Source: Bacillota bacterium
GTDB lineage: Bacteria > Bacillota > Clostridia > Oscillospirales > Oscillospiraceae
Reading direction: 5' to 3'
Assembly: GCA_009781925.1 (NCBI GenBank)
Contig: WQUU01000187.1
Coordinates: 1-22,169, forward strand
Length of the DNA stretch: 22,169 nt
The translations under genes were made by a program, and so were the position numbers. Shown piece by piece: positions 15,265 to 22,169 of the stretch. The notes beneath the pieces were generated by a model. That model was not told where the DNA came from and made no database searches. It saw nothing but the letters and a program-made list of their open reading frames with translations. The number at the start of each line of letters is the position of its first letter. The first letter of the stretch is position 1.

Positions 15265-16240
15265 TTACAGCTTTCCCGAGGCGATCGGGGCGACAAACAA
15301 GCTTTTATCGGACACGCTCACGGGCGTACCCTCTGGACTGGGCGAGATGACAGCGCATCTCGCCCTTTCCGCCGGAAAAGGGGTGCGCGCCCGGGTGCTG
15401 TTAAACGCGGCCATGGCCGCGGACGGATTGATCTCCGGCAACGCGGTCATGGCCGCCGCGGCCATCGAGTTGCTGCACATGGCCACGCTGGTGCACGACG
15501 ACGTCATCGACGACGCGGCGCTCCGGCGCGGCAAGGAGACGGTTCAGCAAAAATTCGGCAGGAAAAACGCCGTGATCTGCGGGGACTATCTGCTGTGCAT
15601 GAGCCTCTCCCTGCTCACGCAAATGGAGTCGGAGGAGGCCGCCGATAAGCGCCAGGACGCGCGTGACATCGCCGCGCGTTTTGTCCGGGCGCTCTCCGCC
15701 ATCTGCCTGGGGGAGTACAGCCAAGGGAAAAACAGCGGCAACGTGGAGCTCAGCATCCCCGCCTATCTGTGGATCATCTCCGGCAAGACCGCCGCGATGT
15801 TCTCCATCGCCGCCGCGCTGGGGGCCCTGCTGGGCGGAGGAGACCAGGCCGAGAGCCGGGCCCTGGGCCGTTACGGACACTGCCTCGGCATGGTGTTCCA
15901 GATTGTGGACGACTGCAAGGACTATGAGTTCAGCGAGGCGCAGGCCACAAAGCCCGTGGGCCGGGACGCGGCCTCGGGGGTCGTGACCCTGCCGCTCATT
16001 TTGGCCATGGCAAAAGAGCCGGCTGTCCGCGCCCTCGCGCGGGAGGCCGTCGGCACGGGAGCGCCGCTGCCGGAACTTCTGGAGGCCGTGCGCGCCGCGG
16101 GGGGGACGGAGGAGGCCAGAAATCTCACCCGCCGTTATGCCGCGATGGCGAGACGGGCGCTCAAGGGCGTCGGGGGGGAGAAGCGGGAAAACCTCCTGAA
16201 TATTTTGGACAGGACGTTGGCGGCGGCGGGGACGTTCTGA
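15257..16240 (+). CDS. dmkB: Long-chain polyprenyl diphosphate synthase (HepT/DmkB-like)
   Basis: The 327-residue enzyme would build the isoprenoid tail of a menaquinone-type quinone by adding IPP units to an allylic primer. The first aspartate-rich motif is DDVIDD (81-86) and the second is DDCKD (218-222). Ala76, five residues before the first motif, is small, which by the known chain-length rule favours long products (C30 or more). GKPVGRD-type substrate contacts appear as KPVGRDAASG. The start ATG at 15257 overlaps ndh2 by 8 bp and its ribosome site is weak, suggesting translational coupling. The following UbiA gene would use the product. The dmkB name is by context; a general housekeeping role (ispB/hepT) is possible. 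Confidence 0.87.
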   Translation: MTDYSFPEAIGATNKLLSDTLTGVPSGLGEMTAHLALSAGKGVRARVLLNAAMAADGLISGNAVMAAAAIELLHMATLVHDDVIDDAALRRGKETVQQKFGRKNAVICGDYLLCMSLSLLTQMESEEAADKRQDARDIAARFVRALSAICLGEYSQGKNSGNVELSIPAYLWIISGKTAAMFSIAAALGALLGGGDQAESRALGRYGHCLGMVFQIVDDCKDYEFSEAQATKPVGRDAASGVVTLPLILAMAKEPAVRALAREAVGTGAPLPELLEAVRAAGGTEEARNLTRRYAAMARRALKGVGGEKRENLLNILDRTLAAAGTF

Positions 16241-17148
16241 TGAAAACCTTCAAGACATTTTTGTCCTTCATCGAGATCAAGACCAAGACGGCCAGCCAGA
16301 TCCCGTTTTTTACGGCGCTGGCCTATACGTTTTATCATCTGCGCACCGTCAATGTCCGGGACACGGCGCTCTTTTGGGCCGCCATGTCCCTGTTTGACAT
16401 GGCCGTCACCTGCATCAACAACTACATGGATACCCGGGAGGCAAAAACACCGGGGCACTTTTCCCGGGGAGTAATGCTCGGAATTATCTTCGGCTTTACC
16501 GTTCCGGCGGCGGCGCTGGGGATCTGGCTGTCCGCGATCCACGGCCTGGTCTTCCTGCTGGGAGGCCTGCTCTGCTTTGCCGTCGGCATCGGGTACACCT
16601 ACGGCCCCGCGCCGATCTCCAAGTCCCCCTACGGGGAGCTGTGCTCCGGCCTGGTGCAGGGCTTTCTCATCCCCTTTTTGGTCTACACCCTGAGCGCAGA
16701 AAAGCCTCTGGCCGCGCTTTCGGTGGATACGGCCGCCTGGACAGCCGCCGCGTCCCTTGACCTCAGGGGCCTGCTGTTCTTTGTTTTGGCGATGTTCCCC
16801 CTGGCGGGCTGTATCTCCAATATCATGCTGGCGAACAACACCTCCGACATAGAGGCCGACCGGGGAACGCGCTACACCCTCCCCATGCACATCGGCAAAA
16901 AGAACGCGGTGCGGTTGTTCACCTGGATCTATACCGCGGCCTATGGGGCCGTTATCCTCGCCGTCATCTTGGGGGCGCTGCCCTGGATCTGCCTGCTGGT
17001 ATTGCTGACACTTGTGCCTGTGGTCAGAAATATCCGCCGTTTTCGGGAAAAGCAGGTCAAGGCGGAGACCTTTGACGCCTCGATCCACAATTTTGTGATC
17101 CTCTCTCTGGCGCTGGCCGTCTGTATATTCATCGGGATTTTTATTTAA
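16240..17148 (+). CDS. dmkA: UbiA-family prenyltransferase (MenA/DmkA-like)
   Basis: This membrane enzyme of 302 residues should join a polyprenyl chain to 1,4-dihydroxy-2-naphthoate, giving demethylmenaquinone. The ATG at 16240 overlaps the previous stop (TGATG). The first active-site motif is NNYMDTREAK (60-69); it keeps Asn60 and Asp64 but lacks the third acid of the NxxxDxxxD form. The second motif is NNTSDIEADRGTRYTLP (from 199) with Asp203 and Asp207. About eight hydrophobic segments are visible. The link to the preceding polyprenyl synthase and ndh2 points to a quinone used for extracellular electron transfer rather than the general respiratory chain. No naphthoate-making men genes are in the window. 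MenA is the main alternative name. Confidence 0.88.
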   Translation: MKTFKTFLSFIEIKTKTASQIPFFTALAYTFYHLRTVNVRDTALFWAAMSLFDMAVTCINNYMDTREAKTPGHFSRGVMLGIIFGFTVPAAALGIWLSAIHGLVFLLGGLLCFAVGIGYTYGPAPISKSPYGELCSGLVQGFLIPFLVYTLSAEKPLAALSVDTAAWTAAASLDLRGLLFFVLAMFPLAGCISNIMLANNTSDIEADRGTRYTLPMHIGKKNAVRLFTWIYTAAYGAVILAVILGALPWICLLVLLTLVPVVRNIRRFREKQVKAETFDASIHNFVILSLALAVCIFIGIFI

Positions 17149-17162
17149 ATTGCAATAATATG

Positions 17163-17207
17163 CCTCTCTTGCGCAAATACTAACGGCACGACGCAAGGGA
17201 GGTTTTT
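17163..17207 (+). terminator. Terminator-like hairpin that contains the ribosome binding site of the next gene
   Basis: CCTCTCTTGCG (17163-17173) pairs with CGCAAGGGAGG (17192-17202) with one G-U wobble, and five Ts follow (17203-17207). The loop is 18 nt. The right arm includes AAGGGAGG, the ribosome binding site 6 nt before the ATG at 17209. It can act as a terminator for the quinone genes, as a translational block for the surface protein, or both. Confidence 0.75.
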
Positions 17208-17208
17208 C

Positions 17209-18426
17209 ATGAAGAAGAAAACATTTCAGGCCGTGGCGGCGGTTTTGTGCGCGATTTTCGCGGTCTGCATGGCCGGCGTCTCTGCGGAACCGGCGCGCGC
17301 CGCGCAGGTGCTGCCGTATCCCGCCGCGCTTCAAAACGGCAGCTTTGAGGATAACATTGAATCAGGAAAAACCGCGCGCACGAATTATATGGTCAATCAG
17401 AGCGGTGTACAGGGCTGGTCCACGACGGAATCCGACGGCACGATCGAGCTGTGGTACACCGGCTTCACGCCGGGTATCCCGGGCGGCATTGCGTTCAACG
17501 CCCAGGACGGCGTGTGGTTCGTGGAGATCAACGCCAACGAGCCGAGTCCCCTCTCCGCGCTGTATCAGGATCTGGCCACAAAAAGCGGCAGTCTGTACCA
17601 GTGGTCTTTCTGGCACCGGGGCCGCACGGGTACCGACACCGCGATGATGCTGCTCGGGCCCCAGGGCGCGCTGACGGCGGCAAACGCGCAGCCGGCCGCG
17701 CCGGGCTATGAGGGTACCTTCGGCGCCGGATTCGCCGGGCCGACAGGCGGCGTATATTTGACCGCGACGCGGGCCGCGTGGGTACAGCACCTGGGCTACT
17801 ATCTGGCGACATCGGCGCTGACCCGCTATGAGCTCTATTCCTACGCCAGCGCCAGCGGGAATACTTCCATGGGCAACCTCGCCGATAACGCCGCCTGGCG
17901 GCTCATCGCCAGCCCGACCACGCAGACCATCTATGTGGGCGATGGGACACCGGCGGATTCCACGCTGGTAACGGATCTGGCCTCCGGCTTTACGATCGCG
18001 CCGCAGAATGTGCCGGATTCATTGACGCCGGGCACGTTCAGCGTTCCCGTGCGGGTGCTGGACTCGGGCGAGAATGCCGCGGGAACGATCACGTCCACCG
18101 TCATTGTCCTGGCGCTGCCCCCCACCCCGACGCCGACCGTGACGATACCGCTTCTGCCCACACCGACGCCGACACCCACACCGACGCCCACACCGACGCC
18201 GACACCCACACTGACACCGACGCCTACACCGATACCTCCGACACCGACGCCCACGGCGCCGCCCACACCCACACCCACGCCGGCGCCAACTCCCAGTCCG
18301 CCCCCCCTGCCGCAGACCGGGGATGCGGGAAATCCTCCGCTGTGGCTGGGGATCACCGTGGGCAGCGCGGGCCTGATGCTGCTGGCGGCGGCCCTGAGCG
18401 GGCGCCGGAGAGGGAAGAAGAGGTAA
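17209..18426 (+). CDS. LPQTG-anchored surface protein with Pro-Thr stalk
   Basis: The 405-residue protein is secreted and likely fixed to peptidoglycan by a sortase. Residues 1-31 form the signal peptide (ending near ARAA). The exported domain (about 35-300) begins LQNGSFEDN and contains GWSTTESDGTIELW, WFVEINANEPSPLYQDLA-like text seen as VEINANEPSPLSALYQDL, and YQWSFWHRGRTG. I recall this pattern from lectin-like or carbohydrate-binding Firmicutes surface proteins, but no function is assigned. A (Pro-Thr)n stalk covers about 302-362, then LPQTG (367-371), a membrane helix and the basic tail RRRGKKR. The start is fixed by AAGGGAGG at 17195-17202. No sortase gene is in the window. The stalk DNA is a degenerate tandem repeat and may vary in length. 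Confidence 0.88.
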   Translation: MKKKTFQAVAAVLCAIFAVCMAGVSAEPARAAQVLPYPAALQNGSFEDNIESGKTARTNYMVNQSGVQGWSTTESDGTIELWYTGFTPGIPGGIAFNAQDGVWFVEINANEPSPLSALYQDLATKSGSLYQWSFWHRGRTGTDTAMMLLGPQGALTAANAQPAAPGYEGTFGAGFAGPTGGVYLTATRAAWVQHLGYYLATSALTRYELYSYASASGNTSMGNLADNAAWRLIASPTTQTIYVGDGTPADSTLVTDLASGFTIAPQNVPDSLTPGTFSVPVRVLDSGENAAGTITSTVIVLALPPTPTPTVTIPLLPTPTPTPTPTPTPTPTPTLTPTPTPIPPTPTPTAPPTPTPTPAPTPSPPPLPQTGDAGNPPLWLGITVGSAGLMLLAAALSGRRRGKKR

Positions 18427-18431
18427 GGGCT

Positions 18432-18535
18432 CAGACCGTCAAAAAGGGGTTTCCCCTGGCGGGACGCCCAAGGGGGCGTCCCCTACAACCCTTGCGATTG
18501 GGCATACCCTGTAGGGGCCGCCCTCGGCGGCCCGC
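18432..18535. repeat. Dispersed palindromic repeat, copy D
   Basis: This segment starts CAGACCGTCAAAAAGGGG, contains the hairpin GGGACGCCC/GGGGCGTCCC, then a short variable part, and ends GTAGGGGCCG with CCCTCGGCGGCCCGC. It is the close relative of copy E at 19371-19478; the two differ mainly in the middle segment. It lies just after the surface-protein stop. Confidence 0.85.
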
Positions 18536-18584
18536 ATTTCTGGGTTCATTGACAGGCTGAAGGGCTCTTGCCCATATACGCGTC

Positions 18585-18633
18585 AATCATAGACCGGCAG
18601 CGTTACAACAAACGCCGCCGGCCTATGATTTTT
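18585..18633 (+). terminator. Rho-independent terminator
   Basis: AATCATAG (18585-18592) pairs with CTATGATT (18623-18630), continued inward by ACCGGC/GCCGGC and GCGTT/AACGC-type pairs with a bulge. Ts follow to 18633, so it is oriented for plus-strand transcripts such as that of the surface protein. It ends exactly at the stop of the convergent XRE gene and may also help to end that transcript. Confidence 0.75.
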
Positions 18634-18971
18634 CACACATTCTTATAATCCATCGCCTTCTTGATCAGCTCAAAGATGGCCCTTTGCTCCTTCACAGGCA
18701 GCGGCGTGAGCAAGTCATAGCACGCCTTGGGAATTTCGTTTTGCGTCCCGCCGCCGACGATGTTCTCGAAGAGCACCTCAAACGGCACATCCAGCGCCCG
18801 CGCGACTTTTTCGATGCTCACAAGCGTGGCGTTCCGCTCCCCGCGCTCCAACTGACCGATATATGCGCCGTTCAATTCGGCCCGATCACCCAACTTGTCC
18901 TGACTGAGATGTTTCCGCGTTCTGTACATGCGAATCCGCTCGCCGATAATCCGAGAAATATCAGACACCAT
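18633..18971 (-). CDS. XRE-family transcriptional regulator
   Basis: A small DNA-binding protein of 112 residues. The helix-turn-helix domain covers about 8-64, with GERIRMYRTRKHLSQDKLG, LNGAYIGQLERGERNAT and VARALDVPFEVLF. The C-terminal 45 residues (LTPLPVKEQRAIFELIKKAM) are probably a dimerisation helix. Three in-frame starts (GTG 18977, ATG 18974, ATG 18971) follow AGGGGTG; 18971 gives the best spacing among the ATGs. The gene is divergent from the small Spo0A_C-like gene, with a palindrome in its own promoter that suggests autoregulation. Its regulon is unknown. Confidence 0.9.
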   Translation of the reverse strand: MVSDISRIIGERIRMYRTRKHLSQDKLGDRAELNGAYIGQLERGERNATLVSIEKVARALDVPFEVLFENIVGGGTQNEIPKACYDLLTPLPVKEQRAIFELIKKAMDYKNV

Positions 18972-18985
18972 CATCACCCCTAGAC

Positions 18986-19015
18986 ATACTACAAGTATTT
19001 TTTCTTTCTTGTAAT
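18986..19015 (-). promoter_or_regulatory. XRE gene promoter with embedded palindromic operator
   Basis: On the minus strand TTACAA (19014-19009), 17 bp and TAGTAT (18991-18986) form a good promoter. The palindrome ACTACAAG (18988-18995) / CTTGTAAT (19008-19015), with 7 of 8 positions matching across 12 nt, overlaps both promoter boxes. This is a natural binding site for the XRE protein itself. Confidence 0.6.
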
Positions 19016-19046
19016 AAGCTATTGATTTTATTCTGTTATTAGTCTA

Positions 19047-19055
19047 TGCTATAAT
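19047..19055 (+). promoter_or_regulatory. Extended -10 promoter for the small Spo0A_C-like gene
   Basis: TGCTATAAT is a perfect extended -10 element (TATAAT at 19050-19055) about 54 bp before the ATG at 19109. The -35 region (TTTATT, 19027-19032, 17-bp spacing) is weak. The surrounding 130 bp are strongly AT-rich. Confidence 0.6.
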
Positions 19056-19108
19056 TATTATTTTAAAGAAAATAATATCTTTAAGTTGTAATTGAGAAAG
19101 GATTTTGT

Positions 19109-19333
19109 ATGAACACGTCAGAGGCAAAAAAGGCCATAAAAAATCTGGCCCGGCAAAAAGGGGTCAGTGTTTGGGAGGTTCGCGCGGAAATTGAGCTGGC
19201 GATCGAACTCGGCATGAAAAGTTCCGACCCGGCGGCGCGGGCGTATTGGGTTAAAATTCCGAAGCGAGGGGAGCGGCCCACTCCGGAGGAGGCGATAGCC
19301 TACATGGCCGAACAGGCAATCAACCGTCTATAA
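19109..19333 (+). CDS. Small protein resembling a Spo0A C-terminal (DNA-binding) domain
   Basis: The 74-residue protein has a clear ribosome site (AGAAAGGA, 8-9 nt before the ATG). It is mostly helical: KKAIKNLARQKGVSVWEVR, then EIELAIELGMKSSDP and a last helix PTPEEAIAYMAEQAINRL. The pattern resembles short Spo0A_C-like proteins of gut Clostridia (helix, ..xxDPAxxAYWxxIP, PTPEExIxYxA), but this is from memory and has not been searched. The last helix would correspond to the recognition part. It is divergent from an XRE regulator, suggesting a control pair. It could equally be a small protein unrelated to sporulation. Confidence 0.7.
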   Translation: MNTSEAKKAIKNLARQKGVSVWEVRAEIELAIELGMKSSDPAARAYWVKIPKRGERPTPEEAIAYMAEQAINRL

Positions 19334-19370
19334 GCGCGCAAAAAAGGAACACCCACAATGGTGAGCGTTC

Positions 19371-19511
19371 CAGACCGTCAAAAAGGGGGTTCCCCCGGCG
19401 GGACGCCCAGGGGGGCGTCCCCAACCCTTGATATTGGTCATCATCCCCTTGTAGGGGCCGCCGCCCTCGGCGGCCCGCGCTCTTACATGCCCTCGGCGGC
19501 CCGCGCCCTTA
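19371..19511. repeat. Dispersed palindromic repeat, copy E, with a duplicated end
   Basis: Bases 19371-19478 match copy D from CAGACCGTCAAAAAGGGGG through the GGGACGCCC hairpin to GTAGGGGCCG and CGGCGG. The end is then partly duplicated: a 22-bp unit at 19464-19485 recurs at 19490-19511 with one mismatch. The last three bases of the second unit are the stop codon (TAA on the minus strand) of the ATPase gene. Confidence 0.85.
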
Positions 19512-21401
19512 CTCACACGCGAACAAAATCACCTGCCGCTTTTGGGCGATCTCGCCCAAAAGCTCCAGCGCGGCGACGGCGCGGGCGGAGTCGAAGTTCA
19601 CCAGCGCGTCGTCCAAAATGAGGGGGCAGGGCTCGGCCTCCGGCAGGGCCAGATCGCAGATCGCCAGGCGCAGCGACAAATAGACCTGATCCACCGTCCC
19701 GGCGCTCAGAAACGCCGTCTCCCGCATATTTAAGCCGCCGCTCTCCCGCAGGAGCATGGAAAAATCTTTGGCCACGCTCAGTTCCCCGTAGTGCCCCAGA
19801 GTCAGGCGGCTCAAATATGCCCCCGCCTTGCGGGCCAAGAGGGGAGAAAAGCGGGTCTGCAGCTCGTTGTCCGCGTCCCGGAGGGTCAGGAGCGCCAGTT
19901 CGATGGCGTCATATTCCGCGACGAGCGCCTCCCGCCGGGCCTGCTTGTCCAGCATCTCCGTTCTGACGACCAGGGGGTCGCCCAGAGCGCCCAGTTTGCC
20001 CTCCAGAAGGGCCCGGCGCTCCCGCAGGGCGCCGAGCTCCGCCTGGGCGGCGGTCAGCCTGCGGCCCAGTACGGCGGCCTCGCTGTCTCCGGCGCTGAAG
20101 TCGAGCTCCTGGAGCAGCCGCGCCTCCAGATCTCGTTGCCTTTCCTGCCGGCGCTCCAATTCCGCCGCGGCGGCCGCGGCGGCCTGCCGGGCCTCGGTCA
20201 CGCCGGCATAGGCGGCGTTGTAGGCGCAGAATTTTTCACCGATGTCCGGAACCGCGGAGACGCCATACCGGGCGAGCAGAGCCTCAAGCTCCGCGCCGGC
20301 GCGCCGCTTTGCCCGCCGGCTGAGCCAGAAGATGAGCGCCGCCGCGCCCAAAAACAGCGCCGCGGGGATGAAACAATAGGGGGTGAGCAAAAAGCCCAGC
20401 GCCAGCGCTGCGATAAAAAGCGCAAGCAGTGCGGCGGCGGCAAAAATTGCGGAGCCTTTCAGCTTTTTCCCCGCCTCAGCCAACTCTTCGGCGCGGCAAA
20501 TATCCGCTTCGACCTGCGCGCGCAGCGCCGCCGGGTTCTCTCCGCCAAAGCCGGCGGCGGCCAGCTCCGCCTCGGCGGCGGAGAGCGAGCGGTTGGCGGA
20601 CTCGAGCGCCTCCCGGCCCGCTTCGCAGCCGAGCCGGGCCCGCCGGGATTTTTCCAGCACCTGCTGCCGCTGGAGTCTGCGGCTGTCCTCCACCCGGCGT
20701 TTCAGCAACCCGATCTCCCGCCGCACCCGCTCCGTGCGCGCCAGAACCGCGTCCAGGTCGGCGAGCTCCAAGCCGGCCCGCTCCTGGGCGGCCTCCAGAT
20801 CGGCGAGCTCGGCCTCCAGCGCGGGGATCTCCCCGTATTGCCGGAAGTGGCGGCGGCGCTGCCAGGCTTTGAGCCTGGCCTCCGCCTCCGAATAGGAGCC
20901 GGTCTCCTCCCCCGTGGAGACGATGGAGGCGATACGCCTCTCCAGCTCCGCGCTGCCGCCAATGCTGAGCCCCGCCTGGGCGATGTAGGCGCTGCGCTCA
21001 AACACGTCGCGGGATACGCCGGTGAGCGCTTCGCCCACGTTGTCCCCGTTCCAGCCGGGCACGGGGACGCCCGTGTCCGTATAGACGGCGGAAAACTCCC
21101 GCATGGGCGCGCCGTTTTTGCCGGCGGCGCGCCGCAGCGTGATGTCCGCCCCGGCGTGGGTGAGCAGAAGCTCTCCGGCCATGGGCGCGCCATTCCAGGG
21201 GGCGTATTTCAGCTTGTCCGGCTTATACCCGGCGCGTTCCCGCTCGGAATTGTCGATGCCGTAGAGCATGGCCCGCAAAAAAGCGCAGTAGGTGGATTTT
21301 CCGCTCTCGTTGGGGGCGGCGACGATGTTAAGGCCCCCGTGGAACTCGAGGGTCTCGTTGTTCAATTTTCCGAAGCAGGCGGTCATCTTGTGTATTTGCA
21401 T
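19509..21401 (-). CDS. YhaN/SMC-like AAA ATPase with a membrane hairpin in its coiled coil
   Basis: The 630-residue protein resembles the YhaN/RecF-SMC group, which often works with an SbcD/YhaO-type nuclease in DNA metabolism. The N terminus is MQIHKMTACFGKLNN with Walker A APNESGKST (about 29-37). A coiled coil runs from about 180 to 310, two membrane-type hydrophobic helices lie at about 314-360, and the coiled coil returns to about 510. The C-terminal lobe has FLSAGTVDQVYLSLRLAI (signature) and LILDDALVNFD (Walker B). The start at 21401 has AAGGG upstream. It ends abruptly with ILFACE, where relatives usually continue for some residues, and its stop lies in a dispersed repeat. It is 12 bp downstream of the DegV gene; no nuclease partner is in the window. 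Confidence 0.87.
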   Translation of the reverse strand: MQIHKMTACFGKLNNETLEFHGGLNIVAAPNESGKSTYCAFLRAMLYGIDNSERERAGYKPDKLKYAPWNGAPMAGELLLTHAGADITLRRAAGKNGAPMREFSAVYTDTGVPVPGWNGDNVGEALTGVSRDVFERSAYIAQAGLSIGGSAELERRIASIVSTGEETGSYSEAEARLKAWQRRRHFRQYGEIPALEAELADLEAAQERAGLELADLDAVLARTERVRREIGLLKRRVEDSRRLQRQQVLEKSRRARLGCEAGREALESANRSLSAAEAELAAAGFGGENPAALRAQVEADICRAEELAEAGKKLKGSAIFAAAALLALFIAALALGFLLTPYCFIPAALFLGAAALIFWLSRRAKRRAGAELEALLARYGVSAVPDIGEKFCAYNAAYAGVTEARQAAAAAAAELERRQERQRDLEARLLQELDFSAGDSEAAVLGRRLTAAQAELGALRERRALLEGKLGALGDPLVVRTEMLDKQARREALVAEYDAIELALLTLRDADNELQTRFSPLLARKAGAYLSRLTLGHYGELSVAKDFSMLLRESGGLNMRETAFLSAGTVDQVYLSLRLAICDLALPEAEPCPLILDDALVNFDSARAVAALELLGEIAQKRQVILFACE

Positions 21402-21413
21402 GGGGTTAATCCC

Positions 21414-22169
21414 TTAAAAACTGAAAATAATGCCCTTATCACTCGCGTACAGAGAGGACAGGCCCCTGGTCTCCAGGATGATGATTCTGGCAAAGTGAAA
21501 GCGCTCAAGCGCCTTCTTCCGCAGCTCTTCCGCCAGGGAGGGGTTGTTGCAGTGGGCGATGACCAGGTTGTTGCCGTCCGTGTCGCGCTTTGATTCGGTG
21601 ATACAGTCCAGCAGTCTGGGCGCGACATTCGCGGCGCCGCGCAGTTGGCCGGAGAGATCGATTTCGCCGTCCCTGTCGCAGAGGATGGGTTTGATGCCCA
21701 GCACGGTCACCAAAGTGCCCTTGATTTTGCTCATCCGCCCGTTTTTCACGAGGGTGCTGACGTCGTCCAGCAGGAAGAATGTCCGCATCTCCCCGATAAA
21801 ATGTTCCACCATTTTTACGATGATGTCAAAAGGCATACCGCTTTTTTGCAGCTGGTGGATTTTTAAGGCCACCAGAACTTCGCCGCAGGAGGCCGATTTT
21901 GAGTCAAACACATGGCCGATCAACCCCGCGACCTCGTCTCTCGCCATCTCCAGGCCGATTTTCGCCGCCTGGTACATGCCGGAGAGTTTGGAGGAGATGG
22001 TGACGGCAAAGCCGCCGCCCGCGGTTACAAAGGCGTTTGCCCACTGCTCCTGCGAGGGAATGGCCGAGCCCATTTTGCCGGTGCAGGCCTTCATTTTCGA
22101 CATCAGCTCGGGCAGAAACAGGGTTTCGTCATCGATCAGCGTCTCACCGCCGACCTCTATGTAAAAAGG
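21414..22169 (-). CDS. DegV-family fatty-acid-binding protein (FakB-like), 5' end outside
   Basis: The frame is open to the window edge, giving 251 residues; about 30-40 N-terminal residues are missing compared with the usual 280-290. The visible part begins PFYIEVGGETLIDDE, then GKMGSAIPSQEQW (position of the family's TSxPS motif), VTISSKLSGMYQAAKIG, LVKNGRMSKIKGTLVTVLGIKPIL and a final NNLVIAHCNNPSLAEE. DegV proteins bind a fatty acid and present it to the kinase FakA for phospholipid synthesis. The fatty-acid ligand cannot be predicted. The next gene, 12 bp downstream, encodes the YhaN-like ATPase, so they probably share a transcript whose promoter is outside the window. Confidence 0.9.
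   Translation of the reverse strand, partial: PFYIEVGGETLIDDETLFLPELMSKMKACTGKMGSAIPSQEQWANAFVTAGGGFAVTISSKLSGMYQAAKIGLEMARDEVAGLIGHVFDSKSASCGEVLVALKIHQLQKSGMPFDIIVKMVEHFIGEMRTFFLLDDVSTLVKNGRMSKIKGTLVTVLGIKPILCDRDGEIDLSGQLRGAANVAPRLLDCITESKRDTDGNNLVIAHCNNPSLAEELRKKALERFHFARIIILETRGLSSLYASDKGIIFSF

Noticed and set aside
18121..18306. Short regular repeats considered as a CRISPR array
   Set aside because: The repeats are in frame, have no unique spacers and encode a Pro-Thr stalk.
19791..21593. 600-codon plus-strand frame opposite the YhaN-like ATPase
   Set aside because: It is a low-complexity Arg/Gly/Ala/Gln shadow of the coding strand, without ribosome site or domain, and runs across two real genes.

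Overview
The window comes from a GC-rich, Gram-positive bacterium, most likely a Clostridia member near Oscillospirales. That placement is inferred from gene families and style: purine-rich ribosome binding sites close to AAGGAGG, an SLH-anchored surface enzyme, an LPXTG-type surface protein, a B. subtilis-type nucleoside ABC transporter and a Listeria-type flavin electron-transfer locus. No RNA gene or CRISPR array was seen.

Region 1 (1-9144) is mostly nucleoside salvage. The C-terminal tail of the transcription-repair factor Mfd meets, across a shared bidirectional terminator, a secreted 5'-nucleotidase with three SLH domains on the minus strand. Divergent from it are uridine kinase (udk) and thymidine kinase (tdk), then an operon of a double-domain ABC ATPase and two overlapping permease genes of the nucleoside (NupOPQ/BmpA-system) type. 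Together they could dephosphorylate nucleotides at the surface, import the nucleosides and re-phosphorylate them. The usual BmpA-type binding lipoprotein is absent here. A lipoprotein of unknown function follows.

Region 2 (9145-10878) is an IS110-family insertion with a lower-GC transposase on the minus strand. It lies between a near-consensus rightward promoter (9149-9177) and the next operon. The non-coding DNA upstream of the transposase is a candidate bridge-RNA region.

Region 3 (10879-17148) is the most interesting part: five plus-strand genes matching the core of the flavin-based extracellular electron transfer (EET) locus known from Listeria. They encode a PplA-like lipoprotein with two tandem flavinylation-type domains, a lipoprotein ApbE-type FMN transferase, a type II NADH dehydrogenase fused to a membrane module, a long-chain polyprenyl diphosphate synthase and a UbiA/MenA prenyltransferase. 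The last two would make a dedicated (demethyl)menaquinone, the dehydrogenase would reduce it, and the flavinylated lipoprotein would pass electrons outward. EetA, EetB and FmnA are not in the window, and several conserved motifs differ from the textbook form.

Region 4 (17149-22169) holds an LPQTG surface protein with a Pro-Thr stalk whose ribosome binding site is inside a terminator-like hairpin, a divergent pair of XRE regulator and small Spo0A_C-like protein, a membrane-spanning YhaN/SMC-like ATPase and a partial DegV (fatty-acid-binding) gene. A family of GC-rich palindromic repeats with GTAGGGG and CGGCGG cores is scattered through the window and supplies the stop codons of at least two genes.
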